The notes under the pieces are model-generated. The model was not told the origin of the DNA and did not search any database. It saw only the letters and a program-made list of their open reading frames with translations. Shown here in pieces: positions 36,091 to 46,467 of a DNA stretch of 64,000 nucleotides (within the stretch, counting starts at the first letter, position 1; each line of letters starts with the position of its first letter). The stretch covers positions 2,357,501-2,421,500 of the forward strand of contig CANUEZ040000168.1 of the NCBI GenBank assembly GCA_948099385.1. Reading direction: 5' to 3'. The translations under genes and the position numbers were made by a program. This DNA comes from Fasciola hepatica. Lineage: Eukaryota > Platyhelminthes > Trematoda > Plagiorchiida > Fasciolidae.

Positions 36091-38989
36091 CGTGCGTGCA
36101 CGTATGTAGGTGACTGGGAATAAACGACGGCCGATCTGTCGAACGGACAGGAATACCAATCTTCTGACGCATGTAGATCATGAGACGTTGAGTGTAGTCT
36201 CCAAGGTTGGGGAAAGGTGCGCTCACCTTGGGTGCGACAAATTCACCAGGGAGACGAGCGGTGGTGCCGAATGTCATGGACGCAGGTGTGCAGGGAGTGT
36301 CGCTGCGCAACGTATTGCGAGTGCCCAATAAAACCAGTGGTAAGACGTCCGTCCACTGAGGATTGTTGTGAGCACTGAGCGAAGTTTTGAGGTGCCGGTG
36401 AAAACGTTCGACCAAGCCATTTGCCTGGGGATGATAAGCTGTGGTGCGAATACGCTTAGTGCCAGTCAGTTGGAGGAGATTGTCGAAAGTGGCAGATTCA
36501 AACTGAGCTCCTCGATCGGTGGTTACTGTGGTAGGACAACCAAAGCGGGAAATCCAGTGTTCCATGAACGCACGGGCGACAGTTTCACTGGATACATCCG
36601 GAATGGGTATGGCCTCGGGCCAACGAGTGAAACGATCAATACAAGTGAGTAGATAGATCATACCTCGGGATGGTGGCAAAGGTCCCACAATGTCGACGTG
36701 CACGTGAGCGAAACGGGCGTCTAGAGTCTCAAAATTTCCGACTGGACTGGTGGTATGTCGCTGTATTTTGGCTCGCTGACAAGCAATGCAGTTACGTGCC
36801 CATTGACGAACGTCGCGATCCATGTTTGGCCAAACAAATCGGGCACGGACTAGTTTGCATGTGGCCTTGATACCCGGATGGGATAGACCGTGCAACACAT
36901 CGAAAATTGGACGGCGATGTGAAAGTGGTACGATTGGCCTTGGGTGATCCAAGGTGGTGTCGCAGAGGATAGTGCCAGCAGATGACGGAAGAGGCAAAGC
37001 CCGCACTCGGAGACTTGTATCGCGAATGGTTTGTTGAAACTCAGGATCCTGCTGGCTTTGTGCCAGGTCCTCGAGATTGATACCGAAAGCAGCGGGCGAC
37101 CCGAGACTGTGGATCCTGGAAAGAGTATCTGCAGCCACATTAGCTGACCCGGAGATATGACGAATGTCGGTAGAAAATTGCGATATGAAGTCCAGCTGGC
37201 GAATTTCTCGTGGAGAATGACGATCAGACGCGTTGCGGAAAGCATACAGTAGTGGCTTGTGATCTGTGAAAATGATGAATTCCCGTCCTTCCAGAGCGTG
37301 GCGAAAGTGACGTATGGCGGTGTAGACGGCAAGTAACTCACGACCAAACGCACTGTATTTGGATTCTGCGGAAGACAGGCGGCGTGAGTGAAAAGCCAGA
37401 GGCTCCCAGGCGCCGTCCACGGCCTGCTGGAGAACGCAGCCAAGTGCGACATCGGAAGCATCAACAGCGATACTGACGGGAGCATGGGGATCCGGATGAC
37501 GGAGAAGAACCGCAGACGACAAGGCCTGTTTGAGCTGAGAAAAGGCCTCCTGGGCTTGATCGGTCCAGATGAGGGTTCGTTGTTTGCCCCGCAAAAGATC
37601 AGTGAGCGGTTGCATCAGGGTGGCGCAGTGTGGGATGAACCGGCGGTAATAATTGACAAAGCCGTTAAAACGTTTAAGCTGTTTGAAGGTCTGTGGAAGT
37701 GGAAATTTAGCAATATCACTGACCTTGGTTTCAGCCGGACGAATGCCGTTGGCGTCGATGATGTGGCCGAGGAAGAGCAATGACGGCTTCCCTAATTCAG
37801 TCTTGGCGGCATTGATGGTAACACCTTGCTCTGTTAACCGCTGAAAGAGCTGTCGAAGATGAAGCTGATGTTCGTCAACGCTGGGGCTAGCGACAAGAAT
37901 ATCATCGATGTAAGCGTGAACGAAGGGCAGTCCGCGGGTAACACCGTCAATAAACCGCTGGAACGTTTGGGACGCGTTGCGCAAGCCAAATGGCATACGG
38001 AGAAACTCAAATAGACCAAACGGAGTGGTAACGGCGGTTTTTGCAACGTCCTCGTCGGCGACCGGAATTTGATGATAGGCCCGGACCAGGTCGATTTTGC
38101 TGAAGATGGTGGATCCAGCCAGAGCAGACGTGATATCATGAATGTGAGGCACAGGATATCGATCTGGCGTTGTGACCTGATTGAGGCGACGATAGTCACC
38201 ACATGGACGCCAGTCGCCCGAAGTTCTCTTCGGCACCATGTGCAATGGAGAGGCCCACGGGCTGTTCGAAGGACGGATGATGCCTAGGTCTAGCATTTTC
38301 TGGAATTCAAGACGAGCGACGGCCAGTTTGTCTGGGGCTAGGCGACGCGGACGGGCAAAAACAGGAGGTCCAGCGGTACTGATGTGATGTACAACAGCCG
38401 AGCGCACCATGGGTAAGTGGTTTGCCGGTCCGGTTAGAGACGGAAACTCTGCTAAAATTTTGGCGAAGGTATCGTTGGCGGTAGGAGCTACGGACGGTCG
38501 AACAACGTTGACCAAGCAGACAGATCCAACAACAGCACGATGAGTCACAGGGTCGGTTAACTTACGAGAAGCGGGATGTAACGAAAGGTTGAAATGATGC
38601 AGAAAATCAACTCCTAAGATGGGCTGGGAAACGTCAGCAATGACAAAAGTCCACTGAAAAAAACGACGCAACCCCAGGTCTAACTTGAGACGCCTAGTAC
38701 CAAAAGTGGATATACGAGACCCATTGGCGGCCTGAAGCTCTAAAGTTTGCCGGTGCTGACGATCAGAAGGGTTAGGGGGAACGACACTGATCTGTGCGCC
38801 AGTGTCAATCAAAAACTGACGGTGGGAGATGAGGTCCTTGATAAATAGAAGACGGCAGGGTGTAGGGAGGCCAACGAGCGCTGCCGTACCTACACGTTGG
38901 CCGACGAGTTTCCCTGGTTGTCGTGGAACGTGCACGGGGGTGTACACTTCCTGGCGCTGGCACGATACTGGCGGTGATACCAACACCAT
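35954..38989 (-). CDS. pol: Gypsy Pol polyprotein (protease, RT, RNase H, integrase)
   Basis: A 1011-codon uninterrupted frame. The protease has DTGA at residues 62-65. RT has [10 protein letters not shown] (301-310), [13 protein letters not shown] and catalytic YIDD (360-363). RNase H shows Asp510 (AVDAS), Glu551 (GREL), Asp576 (TDHKPL) and Asp621. Integrase has the zinc motif H700/H704 with C734/C737 and the catalytic D766, D825, E861 (35 residues between the last two). It makes and integrates the cDNA of the element. The frame is in -1 relative to gag; translation may start at ATG 38989 or by frameshifting from extended Gag. After about residue 966 the frame is wrong, because of a run of six T (36085-36090 on the minus strand). 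Confidence 0.96.
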   Translation of the reverse strand: MVLVSPPVSCQRQEVYTPVHVPRQPGKLVGQRVGTAALVGLPTPCRLLFIKDLISHRQFLIDTGAQISVVPPNPSDRQHRQTLELQAANGSRISTFGTRRLKLDLGLRRFFQWTFVIADVSQPILGVDFLHHFNLSLHPASRKLTDPVTHRAVVGSVCLVNVVRPSVAPTANDTFAKILAEFPSLTGPANHLPMVRSAVVHHISTAGPPVFARPRRLAPDKLAVARLEFQKMLDLGIIRPSNSPWASPLHMVPKRTSGDWRPCGDYRRLNQVTTPDRYPVPHIHDITSALAGSTIFSKIDLVRAYHQIPVADEDVAKTAVTTPFGLFEFLRMPFGLRNASQTFQRFIDGVTRGLPFVHAYIDDILVASPSVDEHQLHLRQLFQRLTEQGVTINAAKTELGKPSLLFLGHIIDANGIRPAETKVSDIAKFPLPQTFKQLKRFNGFVNYYRRFIPHCATLMQPLTDLLRGKQRTLIWTDQAQEAFSQLKQALSSAVLLRHPDPHAPVSIAVDASDVALGCVLQQAVDGAWEPLAFHSRRLSSAESKYSAFGRELLAVYTAIRHFRHALEGREFIIFTDHKPLLYAFRNASDRHSPREIRQLDFISQFSTDIRHISGSANVAADTLSRIHSLGSPAAFGINLEDLAQSQQDPEFQQTIRDTSLRVRALPLPSSAGTILCDTTLDHPRPIVPLSHRRPIFDVLHGLSHPGIKATCKLVRARFVWPNMDRDVRQWARNCIACQRAKIQRHTTSPVGNFETLDARFAHVHVDIVGPLPPSRGMIYLLTCIDRFTRWPEAIPIPDVSSETVARAFMEHWISRFGCPTTVTTDRGAQFESATFDNLLQLTGTKRIRTTAYHPQANGLVERFHRHLKTSLSAHNNPQWTDVLPLVLLGTRNTLRSDTPCTPASMTFGTTARLPGEFVAPKVSAPFPNLGDYTQRLMIYMRQKIGIPVRSTDRPSFIPSHLHTCTHVFSAYAEPPPVDSSLFWPAQSHSAFRKNVHHRSQWSARNRQHRPP

Positions 38990-38991
38990 GT

Positions 38992-39735
38992 CTAAGTGTG
39001 TGCATCGGGAGAGGATGGCCTAGGAGGACTGCGAGCGGCAATGGGCCGACGGGTGCGAGTTGGGGAGCGGCTACGACGTGCCGAACGTGAAGACTGAATA
39101 GCGGTCACGTCCGCCCGAAGGGCACTGAGTTGTGCAGCTAAATCTGTGAGAGTCGCCTCCGTAGTGGTTGTGGACGAACGAACACACTGACTAATTTGGG
39201 CGGAGGCGGTTTCCATAAAGCGGTCCGCCGCCAAAGCCAGTCTGTCTAGTGAGACTTCATCTACAAGAAGGGCCAGAGTGCATTGCGCTTGTTGGGGTAG
39301 CTGCTGCATCCACAATTCTCGCAACATCATGTCACCAACTTGGATGCCCTTGGCCAGCTGTCGCATACGACGCAGAAGCCGTGAAGGCTTCTGGTCACCG
39401 AGGGAAATGCCACTAAGCAGCTGACGAAGACGGTTTGAGTCGGAGACCCCGGTGCGATCTAAGATAGCCTGGCGAAGCATATCATAAGGCTTGTCCGTGG
39501 GTGGGTTGGAGATGATATCCTCGACAGCTTCAAGAATATTTAAAGGAAGTTCGGCAGTGAGATGCACATACTTCTGTTGCTGGGAGGTGATTCTGGAGGC
39601 AGCAAACTGTGCTTCCAGATGAGCCAGCCAAAGAGAGGGATTACCCGGAATGAAAGGTAACGCTTTCACTGGGCGCGCAATAGAGAGCGTTTCAGGCACC
39701 GCAGGGTCAGACATAGTTAACTTAGCGTCATCCAT
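38992..39735 (-). CDS. gag: Gypsy Gag, apparently cut short
   Basis: 247-residue capsid-type protein of the Gypsy element. The core (residues about 25-160: [18 protein letters not shown], then LRRMRQLA and LWMQQLP) fits the retrotransposon Gag fold; the C-terminus is Arg/Ser/Pro-rich. The frame ends at a TAG (38992-38994). If one reads past it, the same frame encodes [18 protein letters not shown], a Cys/His cluster (C-x2-H-x9-C-x3-C) of the kind closing Gag in related elements, before the next stop near 38890. So the TAG either removes the nucleic-acid-binding end or is read through. Pol lies in the -1 frame and overlaps this extension. Confidence 0.85.
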   Translation of the reverse strand: MDDAKLTMSDPAVPETLSIARPVKALPFIPGNPSLWLAHLEAQFAASRITSQQQKYVHLTAELPLNILEAVEDIISNPPTDKPYDMLRQAILDRTGVSDSNRLRQLLSGISLGDQKPSRLLRRMRQLAKGIQVGDMMLRELWMQQLPQQAQCTLALLVDEVSLDRLALAADRFMETASAQISQCVRSSTTTTEATLTDLAAQLSALRADVTAIQSSRSARRSRSPTRTRRPIAARSPPRPSSPDAHT

Positions 39736-39880
39736 ATCAAATAGACAGCAAAATAAATATACGATGGCTGATCGAAATTAACACCAAAAAAGGCTCAATA
39801 CGTATGTGCACAATGAAAACAAAAGGAACGCTGAAGGGCACGGACGATATAATAAATAAATAAAAATTAATAATAACTTG

Positions 39881-39895
39881 GAACGGGCTCACCAA
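39881..39895 (-). promoter_or_regulatory. Primer binding site
   Basis: Directly after the 5' LTR on the minus strand: TTGGTGAGCCCGTTC. The TGG start fits pairing with a tRNA 3' CCA end. I do not assign the tRNA. Confidence 0.7.
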
Positions 39896-40204
39896 TTTGG
39901 TCGAACGCACGACTTGTAGACTCAATTCCCGTCCAGCGAATAAAGACGCAGAACGACAGCGATTGATGGTTTTTGTACTTGTATTGATTGCCCTGTATGA
40001 AGTACAGGAGAAGGGAGGCTGATCTAGCTAATCACCAGAGCTGATGAGCTGGAGCGCGCCTTGCCGTTTTGACGTAGTGTGACGAAGGTTCTTCTTCTTT
40101 TTCCCGTGTTCTTATTTTCACCCCGGTGGACTTAAACAAAGCGCGCCTAAGCTCTAAGCTCGCAATTGTATTTTATTGAATTTGGTGTCTGCGAAGCCGC
40201 TACA
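39896..40204 (-). repeat. 5' LTR of the Gypsy element
   Basis: 309 bases, offset by exactly 4860 from the 3' LTR. Promoter activity is expected here by family, but I did not identify a specific TATA box. Confidence 0.96.
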
Positions 40205-40448
40205 GTACATTAAGTGGAAAATTTGTGATATGGTACTGCATCTGTGGACGTGAAGACGGCGGGGTCTGGGTTTGTGGGTGTGGGATGTAGCAGTGAGGTA
40301 CGCGGATCTCCGGGGGACCAAATAAATGCGCTGGTGGACTAGCGCTAGGGTGAGCGACGAGATTTCGTGTGTATGGGCGAGGTGGGGGTCGTGAATGGGT
40401 AGTAGGCCGGTTAGCTTTTGGTTCTATACCCATCACTGTTGCTTTCAA
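40205..40448 (-). pseudogene. Non-LTR ORF1, upstream part (element A)
   Basis: Proline-rich frame (THSRPPPRPYT, PHPQTQTPPSSRP) on the far side of the Gypsy insertion. If the Gypsy and one copy of GTAC are ignored, its last codons run in frame into VPPPNSNHAG of the downstream part. Element A appears truncated near 40440, where an oppositely oriented endonuclease (element B) begins. Confidence 0.75.
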
Positions 40449-42327
40449 CTACCCATTCGAACTGCCCCTCGGAGCTAAGCTGACAGCTGGTGACTTTTAT
40501 GCACTTGACTTCAACTGGGAAACCCTCACTTCCTCACGCCATCTATTTAATTTTCTGTCCAGCTTTCCAGTGGGACATCGGACCCAAAGTGTTTTCTCCC
40601 CGACCAAGAATAACAATATACTAGATCTGTCATTCACCTCTCACCTGTCCAACGTGGAGACTAACATACTAAATCACTTCCCCGGAAGCAATCATAGAGT
40701 GGTTTCGCGTAATTTTGGTGCCCTCTTTCATAACAATACACATTGCTTGCTCTACTCTGCTTCCTCATAACGAATGGTAGCGACTCATAGAATCCGTTCT
40801 CTCCGTAGAGTGGGACAACCACTTTTTGACTCAGGAACCTCAGCTTGCAGCAAATGTGCTATATTCTAAACTTCTTCACGATTTAAGTCAAATCACAACC
40901 TATCAAAGACCCAGCAGCCGGTCTGATGCTCTCATATCTTTACAAATAAAGTACAAAAGGGTCCTAGCATCGTACAGAAACTCTCAATACTTATTTGTCT
41001 TCATCTTATTGCTCCGGCACTCTAATAGTGTTCGAGTCACTACAGAAAACCCCTAAAAAAAGCAGAAAGCTTCTGCCCTTCGCCAGCCGGATAATACACT
41101 CCGGATCTCTCGTATAACCGAGAGCAGAGACACACACTCTTGCCCAAGTATTCCATACCCCTAGTCACCAAAGGGCACAGGTTAATGACCCCATTGTGGT
41201 CGCCGAGGCCTTCAACTTGGTCATTTCTTTTAAGACTGATGACTCTGGAAATGTCCACACTCCCCTGGCTCCCTTTACAGCATCCATTTTTTCAGATGTA
41301 GAGCTCGCGCTCAGTAAAGCGTCTGATTTATTCTGTGTGTGGAAACTCTCCCCAGTCACCAGTGGGGTGGTTCAAAGAAGCGTGCCAGGACGAATTCTTT
41401 TCCGGATGAACACTACTGACGTCTATTCCACAGTACATCAGGGTACCTCTTTCCTATTTGCGGGTGACAAAGTTGTATATGAATTCTCACCCAAGGACCT
41501 TAGAGATGCAATTTTCAACAAATCATACGATCTAGATCTCCTTGAACAATGGAGTCACTCCTAGAAAATAAAATTCTTTGTTGGGAAATGCACTTCCATA
41601 ACCCTAAGGTGTCAAGTCCCTCTGAACTCGTTTCTTATGCAAAACTACTCTATTACCCACAATCCGTTAGTAAAAGATGTTGGGTTGCGCTACTGATGCA
41701 CGCTAACCTTCTCGGAACACATCTTTCCGGGCTGACAAGGCAAACAAGCCCTTGGGATTTCTGTGCAGATCCCTCATCTTTCTCAATACAAAACTCCTGT
41801 CATTTCTGCCCTATGTCCGACCCTGCCTAGAAAGTTGCCTTATGATCTTCACTAATACTCTTCAGACAGACAGAATAACTTTAGAGAATATACAGCGCTC
41901 ATTCACGAAACAGGTGCTCGGTTATTCCACCACACTTCGCTGTAAAGAGCTCTGTGCCATCCTGCACATTGAATCTCATTAGCCACGCCGTACGGGGCTT
42001 GACTTGTACTTTTTCCATAGGCTTATTCATTGCCAAGCGTTTTCTTCCACTGACACACCATGTGCCCAATCGACCACTTCCTGCTTTCTCCGTCACAGAG
42101 GTTTGCTTCTCTTTACTCCGAAAGCTGGGCCATATATGAGATTTAACTTCTTTCTGCCAAAATATTCCAGGCTTTGGAATAAACTCCGCATCAAAATTCG
42201 TCGACCTGTTTCTCTTATCCACTTCAAAACATCAATGGCGCGTTACCTCGCCTTTGATAATGTCCTGATGTTAACTTCCATTAACATGTCTGAGGCTCAA
42301 GGTTTCAAAGTAAGATCTAGCTTCTAG
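40440..42327 (+). pseudogene. Non-LTR element B: decayed endonuclease/RT
   Basis: Plus-strand, 5'-truncated copy of a CR1-like ORF2. The endonuclease C-terminal half reads LTAGDFYALDFNWETL, NNNILDLSFTSHL and FPGSNHRVVS (40460-40720). After stops, VLYSKLLHDL and the finger-side sequence follow. At about 41330 the reading jumps from the finger region to the palm (SPVTSGVVQRSVPG), so roughly 140 residues are missing. The catalytic block is FLFAGDKVVYEF, with Gly replacing the first Asp of ADD. The RRFTKKL-like block and LWNKL close the frame at 42327. Its last 180 bases are part of repeat X. Confidence 0.88.
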
Positions 42328-43610
42328 GTAACCTCTGAAACCTAATTCTGTACGTTTTTCTTTTCCGAGAAACCTCTCACACCGTAGCAAGTCTTAAACC
42401 TCACAACCCCTTCCTTATAAAAGCTCTCTCCATAACCCCATCAGCAGCAGTCAGCCTTTCTCTGTCTCTACTCATTACCCTTACCTCTCGGCTTAAAGTT
42501 GTCCCTCGTCTCTGCACTCTGCCTCACGGTATCCTTAATCAATTTGCGCATATATTTGTACCTGGGTTCGCTCATTCCTGATCTTTGTTTCATTACTGAT
42601 TCACGCTAAGACTTGGGATAGCCTGATACTAGATCCTTGTAAACGTTCTTTTTAGGTCTGTCACTCTACCCTAAGACCTAGCCTTTATCGTTGTAGCGGC
42701 CCAGTTCCCTTCTTGCTCATTCTGTCTTTCACCCAGGTTTTTTATGATATTGTTGTTAAATCTCTCCCTAAAGCCACTGCTGGACCAAATGCCAGACTGC
42801 AGCCCCTTTTCACCTTCACCTCAGAACTTACCGGCCAAGGACTTTTTGCTTACTCTATCCCATGAGCACCAACTTGGCACTCTTTTTCTTCGATGGATAT
42901 AAAATCTGGACCTTCGACACAGTGCGAGATCCGCACCTCATTCAATTGCTCTCTGACTTGCTTTGATCATTGGAATTCCCGCAACCCAGGTACTGGATCT
43001 CTGACTACTGTACCGTAAGCAAAGCAACAACTCACCCTATTTCCAACGGTGCTCGAAGCCGTCAGATCCACTGATTCGGCCAGTGCACACGGGCGCGCAG
43101 GAAGCAACTAGGTTGATGGATCGCACATCCTGTCACCAAGAAGGGTTTAAAGGTTGGGTGTCCGGCGCACGGTCAATTCCAACCACCAGCACAGTTTGTG
43201 GATGGCAGAATTTCACCGTTGCTTTCGTACTACTGCCTCTAACACGTCATTCACTCCTTCGTCCCCAAAGACTTTTATTCCATGAAGCCCGCCCCCAATA
43301 TTGGGATTGCAATTGACCTATTCAAGTTCGCAATATTTATCACCTCAGCTATGTGCTAAATATTGTATAGCGCTCATTCCAACCAAACAATGCTTCCCTC
43401 TCCTTGGCACACTATAATCGCCTATATAATCAACCATCGATTATGGCGAGCACCTCACTGCCTACATTCCCTGCATCTCAGGTATGATTAGTTTCCCGTC
43501 CCTTTCGTAAACCCGTCCGTTTACCATGTCACAACCAGCGAACACTATCCATCACCTGTCACATTTAGTGTCACTGTTCATCTCCTCGCCAAAATCGACA
43601 AACTTCAATC
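42148..43610 (+). repeat. Direct repeat X, first copy (1463 bases)
   Basis: Identical to 46468-47930 at a constant offset of 4320 bases, with one visible mismatch (C 43596 versus G 47916). It spans the last 60 codons of element B, about 750 bases of downstream non-coding sequence and a diverged piece of repeat R (43083-43210). It is continuous with B on its left. Confidence 0.96.
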
Positions 43611-43826
43611 AGTCTACCACCCAATTCAATATAATAATTCAGGGAATTCCCTGAAAGAATTCCTCGTTTAATTTCAGAGATTCATTATAAACAGTTCCAT
43701 AGTTTCAAGTTTCTTTGATCCAGAGCCACAGAGTTACACGTTTTTATTTAAGTAAGCCTGTACATTGGAGAACGTACGACTACTCTGTGTATTTAACTCT
43801 CTAGTGCAATCGCTGTCAGTGTTGCA
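43611..43826 (+). other. Start of inserted element C segment
   Basis: Begins abruptly at the end of the first X copy. It contains an 18-base perfect palindrome at 43638-43655 and short direct repeats of GAATTCC; no frame is evident. Probably the 5' untranslated region of element C. Confidence 0.45.
43638..43655. repeat. 18-base perfect palindrome
   Basis: TTCAGGGAATTCCCTGAA equals its own reverse complement. It lies 27 bases inside the inserted segment. Confidence 0.85.
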
Positions 43827-45407
43827 ATGCCCAAACTACCAGCTAAACAAACCGCATCCTCACTGGTTGGTCGTACCAACATCCGACCGAAAGTACTCGC
43901 CAAGTCGAAAGTCGCAAAACTCCATCTGAATCCTTGTTCCGTTAGCCTGATCGATGATTTTGGCGGGGCAAACAAAAGTGCGGAGACCATAGAACACAAT
44001 CTCCTCAATCTTAGCAGACACATTTTTTTGATCGATACGACCCTATCCAAGCTAATTCCGCTCACGTACATCTCTGACCCTCCAACAAATCCGTCAACCC
44101 TAGACCTGGTCACGGCTGGGCGCTTCATAGACGCCATTGCCTCGGAAATAGTCCGAAGAATCAGCAACTGAAAAAATGCTGTGGTATTTAATATTCTCGA
44201 CAGAATCCCTGTTGAGAAAGTAAAACATAACCTTTTTAATTCTATTAATATGGCACACCACCCCTGCAAGTGCTTTCGGCTACGAAAGAACATTCAACGC
44301 AAATCCTGTCCAGTGTTGTTCAAATTTCTTGAAGAAGAACCCGCTAAGCAATTCATTAAGAGCCAATCCACCGTCGCTTTGAGATCCCCGTTCAAGAACA
44401 TTAAAATTGCTGCCGACAAAACCCCATTACAAAGGGAATTCGCCAGGTCCACCAGCACGCATTCAGTTTCGTCAAAAATTGTCCGCCCTCAACTATCCGC
44501 TTCTTCTCAGTCTGACGATGCGCAAAATGCATGCAATATCAATTCGGCTTCACGTTCACCGGAACCTCGATCCCATATGTTTGACGTCGATTTAGATATA
44601 TCCAGTTCAACGTCACCTCACCAGCCAGCGCCTAAGAAACCAAGAAGCATAGAGTTTACCCCTGGCAAGCTGTCCTCTCTTGGGCTGACTAACTCGATTC
44701 CACCATTACCTATCACCGAAATATCGGCCACGATCGATGACGATGCGAACCGCCTAACTGGCTCAACAGCCATACCCAGAAATCCTCAACCCATCGACGG
44801 AGTCACCCAAAATTCTTCTCTGCCATCTCTCCACTCGGCTCCAATAGCCACTCTGCAATCTACGGTGCCTAGACCATCCCCCAAACCAGCGAAAACATCA
44901 TTACTAGGTGGACCGCACATTGTTGACACTACGGTCAATCCTAATTCACTCACCAAGCCACACTTCTAACGGCTAAGGACCTCAAGCGGGGCAACACTGA
45001 GTGCAACAATGGACGAGAAAACGTCATTCAAGACCTATCTCCCCAATCTAAACCACCAACCACTAGTTGCACCGTACGTTCCACCCAGTATCGCGTTTTC
45101 TACACCTGGTTATCATCTCCATCAGGCTGGTACAACTAACCTCCGGGCCTCTTCAACAGCGTCACCATTCATACCAAACGATTACTTTAGTGTTCTACAT
45201 AACCTCTATCGTAGCCTAAGTAATATTTTCTCACATGAATCTCTTTCCTTTTATCATTCACATATCTCACCCACCCTGAATCCCTTTTCTGCCGCAGGCC
45301 ACTTACAACAGTACCCACGACCTCCCAGTATCTACGCAAACCAACACCCGTATATCCCACTTCCATTTCACATTCCCCCTCCAGGTTACAGCCCATCAAA
45401 TTACTGA
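43827..45407 (+). pseudogene. Non-LTR ORF1 of element C, two internal stops
   Basis: A single reading frame from ATG 43827, closing at TGA 45405-45407, interrupted by TGA at 44169-44171 and TAA at 44967-44969. The first part is basic (PKLPAKQTASSLVGRTNIRPK). The middle holds a conserved block (CKCFRLRKN, PVLFKFLEEEPAKQFIKS, FKNIKIAADKTPLQRE) shared with element F. The rest is Pro/Ser-rich, ending in PLPFHIPPPGYSPSNY. ORF1 products of this class bind the element's RNA. Reading resumes in the same frame after each stop, so the stops look like point mutations. Alternatively ORF1 really ends at 44969; I cannot tell. Confidence 0.65.
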
Positions 45408-46467
45408 TGTCAAGAGGGCACCTGTGTTACCGCCCGTATTAAGGCAGGTGCCAAGATACCTGAGGCTGCTACACTTCCTTTTTCTTTCCCACTTAACAGC
45501 TACTTAACCCTCCCTCCTCATATTTCTACGCCCCAGCCACCAGTATCTACCAGTAGTAAAGCACTCGATAGTGATCTTTCGCGGTGTTGTTCCGCACTAA
45601 GTAGACTTACCAACCGCCGACATCCTTCCAATCTAACGAATCTCATCAGTACTAGCCATACCCAGCTTAGCTTCACAACCAAGCTGACTGCCACGCCAGG
45701 TGTTTCTACTCAGCTTATTTCGCCATCCACATTACCGACTACTCCATCTCAAGGAATACTGATTGCGTCATCCGATCCGCCTTTAGCAAATGCAATTTCG
45801 GAATCCTATAAAGATATTAACGTTAACCTTGACTCCACTAAACGGTTCTCATTGTTTATGCTGAATGCACGCTCAATAGTGAATAAGATGCGAATGATGC
45901 GTATATTACTGCTCACGTCTGATTACGACCTTATTTTAATTACCGAAACCTGGTTGACAGACAACACTCCGGACGAGGATATCGCTATCACCGGATACCA
46001 AGCTTTCAGGAAAAATAGACTCACTCGGCGAGGGGGAGGCTGTCTTTTATATGTAAGACAAAACATGCGAGCGAAAATATTTCAGCACCCCATACTCGAT
46101 AACTTGCCGTATTCAGTATGGCTACAGATCACTACAGGATGTTCTGACTTCATTGTTAGTTGCATCTACCGCCCCCCGAATACTAGTCAAAACAACTTCC
46201 TGCCTATCATAGAGGCGTTAAACGTTGTTGCGGACATACCCGGCCCAAAACTGGTGGCCGGCGACTTTAACGCAGCTGGCATACGTTGGTCTACTTTGAA
46301 AGCCCCACATCACTTACTACACTTCTTGATCAGCATTCGTTTAGGAGGATGGACTCAACATGTGATGTGCCCAACTAGAGGCAGTAGCGTTCTTGATCTC
46401 ACTTTTACGGTAGGATTATCTCACGTACACATATCTATCGTGAACAGCATCCCAGGTTGTGACCTTT
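45408..46467 (+). pseudogene. Non-LTR ORF2 of element C: linker and endonuclease, RT missing
   Basis: The frame is open from directly after the ORF1 TGA, in the same frame. Around 45850 the AP endonuclease begins: LNARSIVNKMRMMR, LILITETWLTD, RRGGGCLLYVR, CIYRPPNTS, VAGDFNAAGIRW, TRGSSVLDLTF and then IPGCD. At 46467, just before the SDH-like block, it is cut and fused to the X repeat. The chimeric frame runs on to a stop at 46502. The RT domain is entirely absent, so this is a 3'-truncated piece, the opposite of the usual 5' truncation. Confidence 0.88.

Larger units (their letters stand above)
35036..40204 (-). mobile_element. Ty3/Gypsy LTR retrotransposon, nearly intact
   Basis: A 5169-base element lying on the minus strand: 5' LTR 39896-40204, PBS, gag, pol in the order protease-RT-RNase H-integrase, PPT, 3' LTR 35036-35344. 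The 4-base target duplication GTAC is at 35032-35035 and 40205-40208. The LTRs show one mismatch (35059 versus 39919), so the insertion is recent. No envelope-like frame is present. Two defects are visible: an early stop at the end of gag and a homopolymer frameshift near the end of pol. Confidence 0.97.

Noticed and set aside
36110..37844. Plus-strand frames of 60-130 codons opposite the Gypsy pol
   Set aside because: They are antisense shadows of the long pol frame.
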